This document shows, one piece after another, positions 1-5,528 of a DNA stretch of 11,350 bases. Below the pieces are notes generated by a model. It saw only the letters and a program-made list of their open reading frames with translations. It was not told the origin of the DNA and ran no database searches. Both the position numbers and the translations under genes were made by a program. This DNA comes from JBBIRM01 sp964517975 (lineage in GTDB: Bacteria > Desulfobacterota > BSN033 > UBA1163), in NCBI GenBank assembly GCA_964517975.1, contig CAZFDM010000055.1, forward strand, positions 1-11,350, read 5' to 3'. How positions within the stretch are numbered: the first letter of the stretch is position 1; every line of letters starts with the position of its first letter.

Positions 1-293
1 TTTTGTGCCTGGGGTCAGGGTGTCCAATTCTTGCTTATGACACCAACTTTTTTGAGACCTTTGATCAAGAGGTCTTGAAATATAGTGAGTTGGGGGCCGT
101 CTTAAAAGAGGTCTTTGAAGGGAGTCATCGAGTGAAGGCCACCTTGGAGAGAGCAGAAAATTTCGTAAGGAGAAACTCATCCTCTGCCATCGCAGGCCGA
201 TTTATAGAACTTTTTAAGTCCCTTAGGGATAGAAAAAAGTTATTCGTTTCTGAAGAAGGAGGAAGAACGAAAGAGAGTATGTCTTTTATATAA
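1..293 (+). CDS. Probable glycosyltransferase (GT4-like), C-terminal end, 5' truncated by window
   Basis: The frame is open from the left edge (first whole codon at 3) to a TAA at 291-293, giving about 96 residues of a longer protein. The opening residues LCLGSGCPILAYDTNFF resemble the C-terminal donor-sugar-binding segment of group 1/GT4 glycosyltransferases, where a small-residue-rich GCP(I/V)LAYD stretch follows the catalytic Glu region. The rest is charged and helical, as is usual for the C-terminal end of a GT-B fold. The catalytic part lies outside the window, so donor and acceptor cannot be read. The downstream GDP-mannose genes suggest a role in surface polysaccharide or glycolipid assembly; that is inference from context. 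The tail ends 67 bases before the next gene. The family call is moderate because only the last fifth to quarter of a typical enzyme is visible. Confidence 0.6.
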   Translation, partial: LCLGSGCPILAYDTNFFETFDQEVLKYSELGAVLKEVFEGSHRVKATLERAENFVRRNSSSAIAGRFIELFKSLRDRKKLFVSEEGGRTKESMSFI

Positions 294-360
294 AGGTCAT
301 GCTCTGGATAGAGTTCGTTTCAGAATCGAGTCTACCATAAAAATTTTTTGAAATTTATTT

Positions 361-741
361 ATGGTATCGATGCTTCATGAAGAAGGCCCAAAGAATATCC
401 TTAGCGAAGAAAGACCCTGGGGGGGATTTTTAATTCTTGAAGAACAACCCACCCATAAGGTCAAACGGATCTGGGTGAACCCTGGACATCGTTTAAGTTA
501 TCAAACGCATCGCCTTCGGAGCGAACACTGGGTCATTGTGGTAGGGGAAGCAAAGGTGACGATTGATGGAAAGGAGTTTTCTTTAAAAGCAGGGGATTCT
601 ATTGATATCCCCGTTGGGTCCGCTCATCGGATTGAAAATCCAGGACCTCATCCCCTCTCCTTTATTGAAGTTCAAAGAGGGGAAGATTTTTCAGAGAATG
701 ATGTCATCCGCCTCGAGGATGATTACGGGAGAGTCACCTGA
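361..741 (+). CDS. Stand-alone type II mannose-6-phosphate isomerase cupin
   Basis: A 126-residue single-domain cupin matching the C-terminal isomerase domain of bifunctional ManC/AlgA-type proteins. That domain interconverts fructose-6-phosphate and mannose-6-phosphate in the cytoplasm. Diagnostic stretches are RPWGGF (18-23), the metal-binding region with Q48, H50, E55 and H56 followed by W57, IDIPVGSAHRIENPG (81-95) with H89, FIEVQRGE (101-108) and the terminal RLEDDYGR (117-124). All the expected metal ligands (Gln, His, Glu, His) appear present. The guanylyltransferase half is missing here and is encoded separately at 1945. No convincing Shine-Dalgarno precedes the ATG at 361 or the in-frame ATG at 370, so the exact start is open. 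The next gene begins 18 bases after the stop, suggesting one operon. A non-enzymatic or other sugar-binding cupin is possible but less likely. Confidence 0.83.
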   Translation: MVSMLHEEGPKNILSEERPWGGFLILEEQPTHKVKRIWVNPGHRLSYQTHRLRSEHWVIVVGEAKVTIDGKEFSLKAGDSIDIPVGSAHRIENPGPHPLSFIEVQRGEDFSENDVIRLEDDYGRVT

Positions 742-759
742 TCTTAGAGGAGAACCTCT

Positions 760-1929
760 GTGAAGGATGAACGAGTAATTGGATTGAACTATTGGCCCAT
801 CGAGTCTGCCACCACTTGGTGGCACCGGTTTGATGAAGCGGTGGTGGAGGAAGATTTTTCGAGAATGAAAGAGGCAGGGGTTGAGGTCGTTAGAATCTTT
901 CTCCTCTGGGAGGACTTTCAACCTCAGCCCCATAAAGTCTCAAACAAGACGATTGACCATCTTGTTTCGGTGATGGAGAGTGCCTATCAAAAGGGGCTTA
1001 AAATCTTACCCACCTTCTTTACAGGGCATATGAGTGGGGTAAATTTCCTTCCTCCCTGGATGCTTGATTTTGGAGAAGGGGATGACCGCTTTCCGATATT
1101 TTCTGAGGGGAAGAAGAGAAGGAACAGGGTTCAAAATTTTTATAAGAATCGTGAATTAAGAGAGGCACAGAAATTTCTTATTAGGGAGATCTCGGGTGCC
1201 CTTAAAGGTCATTCAGCCCTCTGGGCATGGGACCTTGGAAATGAACCCTCCAATCTTGTTTTACCTGATTCTAAGGATGATGCCCTGAGGTGGCTTGACG
1301 AAATGGTCTCTGAACTTAAGAAGGTTGATGAAAAGGTTCCTGTAACGTTGGGGCTCCACCAAGAGGATTTAGAGGAAGACCGGAAGATGGGGCCAGAGGA
1401 GGTGGGAAGGTTTACGGATTTTTTATCAATCCATGCTTATTCTATCTATGCCTCCTGGGCTGATCATTCAAAGGATGAGGAGGTAGTCCCTTATTTAGGC
1501 CTCCTTACACAATGGCTGGGTTCAAAAGAGGTCTTAGTAGAAGAGGTTGGAATTCCTTCCTCAAAAACCCCAGGCCATGAAAAAGTGGTTCTTGAGGATG
1601 AGGCCTATGGATATTATGAAAGACTTTTAAAAAGGTTTCTTTCTTTTCCTTTTCTTGGCATTCTCTTCTGGTGTTATGGGGATTATAAGGGGTCTATCTG
1701 GGAAAAACTCCCCATTTGTGAAAATCAGCATGAGAGATATTTTGGTTTTTTCCGAGAAGATCGCTCCCCCAAACTGTTTCTTTCACTTTTGAAGGAGTTT
1801 AAAGAAAAGAGGCAGGTGAAACCTCCTTCCTTGGGGTGGATTGATATTTCTAAAAGGGAATATTTCAAAGATCCCAAAGCCCATCTTAAACGGCTCTATC
1901 GAAGGTTTAAAGAGCAAGGGATGGAGTAG
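760..1929 (+). CDS. Clan GH-A (GH5-like) glycoside hydrolase, probably cytoplasmic
   Basis: A 389-residue protein starting with GTG at 760, preceded by AGAGGAG (746-752) at good spacing. It shows the pattern of a retaining (beta/alpha)8 clan GH-A enzyme. GLNYWP (8-13) forms strand 1, and R45 in VVRIFLLW is the conserved strand-2 Arg. The acid/base Glu is E162 in DLGNEPS, and HAY (226-228) follows in strand 6. The nucleophile is likely E262 in LVEEVGIP, and FWCYGD (about 304-309) fits strand 8. It resembles the endo-beta-mannosidase/cellulase-like group (COG3934-type), but the substrate cannot be read from sequence. There is no signal peptide or membrane segment, which is unusual for polysaccharide-degrading members. 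It lies 18 bases after the isomerase cupin and 15 before manC, so it is probably co-transcribed with GDP-mannose synthesis. A role in trimming or releasing a mannose-containing glycan or glycolipid is inference. Confidence 0.8.
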   Translation: MKDERVIGLNYWPIESATTWWHRFDEAVVEEDFSRMKEAGVEVVRIFLLWEDFQPQPHKVSNKTIDHLVSVMESAYQKGLKILPTFFTGHMSGVNFLPPWMLDFGEGDDRFPIFSEGKKRRNRVQNFYKNRELREAQKFLIREISGALKGHSALWAWDLGNEPSNLVLPDSKDDALRWLDEMVSELKKVDEKVPVTLGLHQEDLEEDRKMGPEEVGRFTDFLSIHAYSIYASWADHSKDEEVVPYLGLLTQWLGSKEVLVEEVGIPSSKTPGHEKVVLEDEAYGYYERLLKRFLSFPFLGILFWCYGDYKGSIWEKLPICENQHERYFGFFREDRSPKLFLSLLKEFKEKRQVKPPSLGWIDISKREYFKDPKAHLKRLYRRFKEQGME

Positions 1930-1944
1930 GGGAGGTGAAGAGGA

Positions 1945-3024
1945 ATGGTCATTGCGATTATGGCAGGAGGTTCAGGGACTCGCTTCTGGCCTGCCAGCAG
2001 ACAGGCCCTTCCTAAACAGTTTTTGTCTATCTATGGCACGGATCCCCTCATCTATGAAACCTATAAGAGGGTAGCCCCGATCGTAGGTGACGAAAACATC
2101 TTTTTGGTTATTAATCGAAACCACCGTAATCTTGTCCATCAGATTTTCGCTCACCATCCTGTCCGAATCATTGAAGAACCAGAGGCTAAGAACACTGCTC
2201 CCTGTATCGGTTTGGCCTCCCTTTGGGCAGAAAGAGAGTTCGGGGACCAACCCCTTGCCATTCTTCCATCGGATCATTATATTAGGCGAGAAGAAGTCTT
2301 TGCAGAGGCCCTCAGAATGGGGTTCTCCTTTGCTGAACGTGGGGGGATTGTGACATTGGGAGCGGTTCCCACCTATCCTGAAACGGGGTACGGATATATT
2401 AAGAAGGGGGAAAAAATTATTGTTTCATCCACTGGGATTTCAGTTTATGAAGTAAAACAGTTCATTGAAAAGCCTAACCTGGAGAAGGCCAAATCCTATC
2501 TGATCAGTCAAAATTTCTTCTGGAATATGGGGATCTTTATCTTTAAACCCAAACGGATTCTTTTTGAAATCAATCTCCATTTGCCTCAATTAGGGGAGGG
2601 CCTTTCAAAGATTGCCAAGGCAATGGGGTCAAATCGATATGAATCTATTCTTGAAGAGGTCTATTCAACCCTTCCCCCCATTTCTGTGGATTATGGAATT
2701 ATGGAGAAGACCTCCGAGAAAGTTTATCTCATCTCTGGAGATTATGGATGGAGTGATGTGGGAAGCTGGAATGCCCTTTTCCAAATCAAGGACAAGGAAA
2801 GGGATTCTCGTGGAAATCTGGTTCAGGGGAATGCGATTCTCCTGGATACGGAAAACTCCATCATCTATTCAAAGAATGGGAGACTCATCGGTGTCCTTGG
2901 GCTAAAGGATATGTTGATCGTGGATACCGAGGATGTCCTTCTTATCTCAGACCTTCAAAGGTCTCAGGAATTGAGAAGGTTTCCTGAAATATTGGCAAGG
3001 CGCGGATGGAAGCAATGGGTATAG
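1945..3024 (+). CDS. manC: Mannose-1-phosphate guanylyltransferase (GDP-mannose synthesis)
   Basis: A 359-residue cytoplasmic nucleotidyltransferase that makes GDP-mannose from mannose-1-phosphate and GTP. The N-terminal pyrophosphorylase signature GGSGTRFWPAS (8-18) is followed by PKQF (23-26). Further family motifs are PEAKNTAPCIGLA, LPSDHYI, PETGYGYIKKGE, FIEKP (173-177), FFWNMGIFIF and the SVDYGIMEK...GDYGWSDVGSW block. The length fits stand-alone guanylyltransferases. Bifunctional ManC/AlgA proteins are about 470-480 residues and add a cupin isomerase domain, which is absent here and supplied by the gene at 361. GGAGGTG at 1931-1937 gives a good Shine-Dalgarno for the ATG at 1945. The last codons overlap the start of the next gene (ATG at 3006), which suggests translational coupling. 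Function is secure; the downstream use of GDP-mannose in this organism is not visible. Confidence 0.93.
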   Translation: MVIAIMAGGSGTRFWPASRQALPKQFLSIYGTDPLIYETYKRVAPIVGDENIFLVINRNHRNLVHQIFAHHPVRIIEEPEAKNTAPCIGLASLWAEREFGDQPLAILPSDHYIRREEVFAEALRMGFSFAERGGIVTLGAVPTYPETGYGYIKKGEKIIVSSTGISVYEVKQFIEKPNLEKAKSYLISQNFFWNMGIFIFKPKRILFEINLHLPQLGEGLSKIAKAMGSNRYESILEEVYSTLPPISVDYGIMEKTSEKVYLISGDYGWSDVGSWNALFQIKDKERDSRGNLVQGNAILLDTENSIIYSKNGRLIGVLGLKDMLIVDTEDVLLISDLQRSQELRRFPEILARRGWKQWV

Positions 3025-4199
3025 AAGACCAAGGCCTTGAATTTTTAAAGGATCAAGGTCCGATTCAACGAGATTTATCTGTCCTTCTTCAATTACGAGG
3101 AAGGGAGAGGATGGAGGCGATTCTATCTTCAGAAAATCCAAGGGCTCTCTTTCAGACCCTTCCAGAAGAGGAGGCCTACTTTACCATCAAAGAGATTGGA
3201 GAACAGGATGCCTTCCCCCTTCTTTCGCTCATGTCTCCCGCCCAGTGTCAGTATCTCCTTGATCTTGAACTCTGGAGAGGCTATGAGATTCAACTTGAAA
3301 AGGTGGAACAATGGCTTCCCTTATTGCTTTCATGTGATCAAGAAGTCGTTTGCCAATGGCTCCGATCGATGGATGTCGATACACTTTTACTCATTCTTAA
3401 AAAGACGATTCGACCCCATCTTAAAGAGGGTGAAGAGGTGAGGGAAACCCAAAAGGAAGAAGGATCAACTTTTACCCTCGATGGAACCTATTTTATCGAA
3501 GTGTTAAACCCTTCCCTCCAAGAGCCCATTGAAAGACTCTTAAGGGATTTAGCGGATTTGGATTTCAACCTCTATTGGAAGGTCCTCCAACAGGCTGATG
3601 CGGAGATTAAGGCTGAGCTTGAAGAGAGGGCGCTCCATTTCAGGGAGGCAAGGCTCGAAGATAAAGGATTTCCACCAATGGAGGAAGCTCTATCCCTCTA
3701 TCAATACCTCAATCCCAAAAGGCTTAAAAGAATGCTGGAGGAGAAGGAGATTTATCTTCCAGATGTGATAGACACCCCTCCTCCTTCCTTTCCGATGGTC
3801 CTAAAAGACCAGGACCTTTTTTTCTCTATCTGCTTAAAAGATATGGAGGAAGGATCTCTCCTGGACCGGCTCAAGGTGGAGTTAACCTATATGGCCAATC
3901 AAGTGATCGTCGCGGATCAACCAGAAAGCATTGACTTTTCAACCCTTCAGGGAAGTCTGAGAAAAGTAGGAGGATTTCTCAGTATTGGATTGGAAATGCT
4001 TTCGGAAGGGGATAAAAGGAAGGCAAGAGAGTGGATAGGACGAGTTCCATTAAAATTTCTTTTTCAAGTCGGCTATGGCTCTTGTCTCGAACTAAAATGG
4101 AAGGCTGAAAGGATATGGGGGAAAGGGTGGTTTTCAAAAAATGGAATCCCCATGTCCTTCCTTGGTTCCCCTGGGAGGAGAGGATTCAGGGCCTTCTGA
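3006..4199 (+). CDS. DUF6178-like protein, N-terminal part of a frameshifted gene
   Basis: A 397-residue ORF starting at ATG 3006 inside the end of manC, with AAGG at 2997-3000. I see no enzymatic motif, signal peptide or membrane helix. The protein is Leu/Glu-rich and helical, beginning with a region (about 20-60) resembling the RGRERMEAILSSENPRALFQ-type start I associate with DUF6178 proteins of deltaproteobacteria, which run to about 530 residues. The frame reads sensibly through GIPMSFLGSP, then becomes GRRGFRAF and stops at 4197-4199. The neighbouring frame continues from that point as WEERIQGLLRKRPLF, so a base appears to be missing near 4168-4172. One extra base in the CCCC run would give a single protein of about 531 residues. 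The family name is from memory and moderate; function is unknown. The overlap with manC suggests coupled translation. Confidence 0.65.
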   Translation: MEAMGIEDQGLEFLKDQGPIQRDLSVLLQLRGRERMEAILSSENPRALFQTLPEEEAYFTIKEIGEQDAFPLLSLMSPAQCQYLLDLELWRGYEIQLEKVEQWLPLLLSCDQEVVCQWLRSMDVDTLLLILKKTIRPHLKEGEEVRETQKEEGSTFTLDGTYFIEVLNPSLQEPIERLLRDLADLDFNLYWKVLQQADAEIKAELEERALHFREARLEDKGFPPMEEALSLYQYLNPKRLKRMLEEKEIYLPDVIDTPPPSFPMVLKDQDLFFSICLKDMEEGSLLDRLKVELTYMANQVIVADQPESIDFSTLQGSLRKVGGFLSIGLEMLSEGDKRKAREWIGRVPLKFLFQVGYGSCLELKWKAERIWGKGWFSKNGIPMSFLGSPGRRGFRAF

Positions 4200-4600
4200 G
4201 GAAGAGGCCCCTGTTTTATGATGATAAGGAGGAAAGGGGCTACAGGGAGTTTCGTTCAATCAAAGAGATTCAGCTCCTCCATCGGGATCTGGATATGATC
4301 GAGGTTATTGGAAAGATTCTTTCAACCCTTCCCTCATTCTCCTATTCGGATGGTCTTTTATGGAAGGGGGTGGTTCTTACTGCCTTTATGGATGAGCAGA
4401 TGAAACCGTTCCCCCATCAGAGCCATAAGCCCATCGAAGGGAGAATGGGTGGCCTGGGTGAAGGTAACGGAAGGAGGATGGAGATCAATGATTCTTTTAA
4501 GAATTGGGTTTTTCAGAGAGTTGAAATTAAAGAAAAAGAGGCCAATCTCCTAAACGAAATCGCAACATGGGTTTTAGAGGATATTGAAAAAAATGCTTGA
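4115..4600 (+). CDS. DUF6178-like protein, C-terminal part of the frameshifted gene
   Basis: This ORF lies in the -1 frame relative to the gene at 3006 and overlaps its last 85 bases. The true continuation probably begins near 4172 with WEERIQGLL; the residues before that (MGERVVFKKWNPHVLPWFP) read like out-of-frame sequence. From there about 142 residues run to a TGA at 4598-4600. They include RKRPLFYDD, a helical YREFRSIKEIQLLHRDLDMIEVIGKIL segment and a charged C-terminus. There is no recognisable catalytic motif. It could be translated on its own from ATG 4115, but the preceding AAAGG is only a few bases away, so that is less attractive than a broken or misread single gene. It is followed by 75 non-coding bases and a separate small gene. 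Confidence 0.55.
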   Translation: MGERVVFKKWNPHVLPWFPWEERIQGLLRKRPLFYDDKEERGYREFRSIKEIQLLHRDLDMIEVIGKILSTLPSFSYSDGLLWKGVVLTAFMDEQMKPFPHQSHKPIEGRMGGLGEGNGRRMEINDSFKNWVFQRVEIKEKEANLLNEIATWVLEDIEKNA

Positions 4601-4625
4601 AGATTTGTTTTAAAGAAATTAAATT
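4597..4625 (+). promoter_or_regulatory. Weak candidate sigma70 promoter ahead of the small Cys-rich gene
   Basis: TTGAAG at 4597-4602 and TAAATT at 4620-4625 are separated by 17 bases, and each matches the sigma70 consensus at four of six positions. The site sits in an AT-rich stretch at the end of the preceding gene and would give a leader of roughly 45 bases. It is supported only by hexamer similarity and position. Confidence 0.3.
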
Positions 4626-4675
4626 ATCCCTGCCCGACGAGGGAAGGCAAACCCATTTAGAGAAGGAGGAGAAAA

Positions 4676-4978
4676 ATGAACAAGGCGGCTTTGAATATCC
4701 CACCTGCAAAATGGCAAACCTGTGTGAGTACTGTGAAATGTGATTTAATTGATGAGTATGTTTCGATCATGGTCAAAAATGATTGGGTATCTAACTGCAC
4801 CTGGTACAAACAGTTTAAGGACTCGGCTTCAGGAGAACAGAGGAGGGTTAAACCTGACCGGAAGACCCGAAGTAAGATCGCATTATGCCAAGGACCTCAC
4901 TGCTCTTATGTGATCGGTTACCGGGACAAGTTGATTCAGGAAGAACAGAGCGCGACCTCTTCGTCTGAAAGAGGCTGA
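4676..4978 (+). CDS. Small conserved-looking Cys-rich protein of unknown function
   Basis: A 100-residue protein with a near-ideal Shine-Dalgarno (AAGGAGGAG, 4663-4671) ahead of ATG 4676, which argues for real and strong translation. It has five cysteines, at 16, 22, 41, 71 and 76. They are spaced CVSTVKC, then a Trp-flanked NDWVSNCTWY, then CQGPHC (C-x4-C), followed by YVIGYRDKLIQEE. The spacing could form a metal-binding or disulfide site but matches no zinc-finger pattern I know. There is no signal peptide or transmembrane segment, so it should be cytoplasmic. I have an impression of similar short hypothetical proteins in deltaproteobacteria, but I cannot name a family. It stands apart from both neighbours, with a possible own promoter at 4597 and a strong hairpin downstream at 5063. 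Confidence 0.75.
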   Translation: MNKAALNIPPAKWQTCVSTVKCDLIDEYVSIMVKNDWVSNCTWYKQFKDSASGEQRRVKPDRKTRSKIALCQGPHCSYVIGYRDKLIQEEQSATSSSERG

Positions 4979-5062
4979 CACTCCCATTAGATTTTAGTAA
5001 AACCATTGTTCCCCAACTCTTGAGGTTTAATGGAGAGTTCGTGAGGCCTTTTTTTGAGGAAA

Positions 5063-5095
5063 AGAGGGTGATCCACGAAGGACGGATCACCCTCT
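5063..5095 (+). terminator. Perfect 12-bp hairpin; possible transcription terminator
   Basis: AGAGGGTGATCC (5063-5074) and GGATCACCCTCT (5084-5095) are exact inverted repeats around a 9-base loop. The hairpin lies 84 bases after the small Cys-rich gene and before the next promoter, as expected of a terminator. There is no T tract directly after it on either strand: the + strand continues AAGAAAATC, and a T7 run (5049-5055) lies before the stem. Intrinsic termination is therefore unproven, and an mRNA-stabilising stem or a protein-binding palindrome is also possible. Confidence 0.5.
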
Positions 5096-5190
5096 AAGAA
5101 AATCTCCCCTGATAAATTTTACTCCCAACTCCCCTGTTCTTCTTCAAAAAAAATGGATCCACCCCATGAAACACACAGTTCCCTCGTTTC

Positions 5191-5219
5191 TTGATTCTTT
5201 AAAGGAGTTTTAGTATAGT
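5191..5219 (+). promoter_or_regulatory. Candidate sigma70 promoter for the zinc-ribbon gene
   Basis: TTGATT (5191-5196) and TATAGT (5214-5219) are separated by 17 bases, matching the consensus hexamers at four and five of six positions. Transcription would begin near 5226, about 20 bases before the ATG at 5247. It follows the strong hairpin at 5063, so it would begin a new transcription unit that may run into recG. This is pattern evidence only. Confidence 0.5.
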
Positions 5220-5246
5220 AAAAGAAAATCCTTTAGATAGAGGTTT

Positions 5247-5441
5247 ATGAAAAAGAAGAAGGAGCAAATCGTTCAAAGGTTTCCCTACCGTTGCCCCTAT
5301 TGTGATCAGATCGTCTCTTATGAAAAGATTGATTTAAAATCAGGGGAGAATGAAATCAAGTGCCCCTGGTGTAACAGGAAGTATATTAAGGTGATCCTCA
5401 ACTTGCCATCCCTCTCCCCGCTGGGGAGAGGGGAAGGGTGA
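5247..5441 (+). CDS. Small zinc-ribbon protein with a repeat-derived C-terminus
   Basis: A 64-residue protein with a Lys-rich start and two CxxC knuckles: C16-P-Y-C19 and C39-P-W-C42. The 19 residues between the pairs are typical of a zinc ribbon that binds one zinc ion. Such small proteins may bind nucleic acid or protein partners, but no specific role can be assigned. The last ten residues (SLSPLGRGEG) are encoded by a REP-like palindrome (5410-5445) that also supplies the TGA stop. The native protein probably ended near residue 53, and the tail is an addition. A weak AGAGG lies just before the ATG, and a plausible promoter at 5191 is close upstream. recG follows 87 bases later, but co-function with recG is not implied by the sequence. 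Confidence 0.7.
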   Translation: MKKKKEQIVQRFPYRCPYCDQIVSYEKIDLKSGENEIKCPWCNRKYIKVILNLPSLSPLGRGEG

Positions 5442-5445
5442 GGGG
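5410..5445. repeat. REP-like palindromic element
   Basis: CCCTCTCCCC (5410-5419), the loop GCT and GGGGAGAGGG (5423-5432) form a perfect 10-bp stem, followed by a G-rich tail GAAGGGTGAGGGG. This CCCTCTCCCC...GGGGAGAGGG...GGGTGAGGGG layout is typical of dispersed intergenic REP-like elements in many bacteria, which often produce translated SPLGRGEG-type tails. Only one clear copy is in the window, so dispersal in this genome is assumed from the general pattern. Confidence 0.6.
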
Positions 5446-5528
5446 AAAATGTTAGAAAGAAATTCTCAGATTTCATGGGTTAGAGTCTAAACTCAAAAAC
5501 CCTTTATTATTTTGAAATAGAAAAAGAG

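Noticed and set aside
4627..4660. GGCAAACC-containing leader before the small Cys-rich gene, reminiscent of a c-di-GMP-I riboswitch core
   Set aside because: Only the short GGCAAACC string and a 5-bp TCCCT/AGGGA stem are present. The space before the ATG is too short for the second helix and the receptor.
5011..5055. AACTCT/AGAGTT stem (5015-5020/5034-5039) followed by a T7 run, as a possible terminator of the small Cys-rich gene
   Set aside because: The stem is only 6 bp, AT-rich and separated by nine bases from the T run. The perfect hairpin just downstream is the better candidate.
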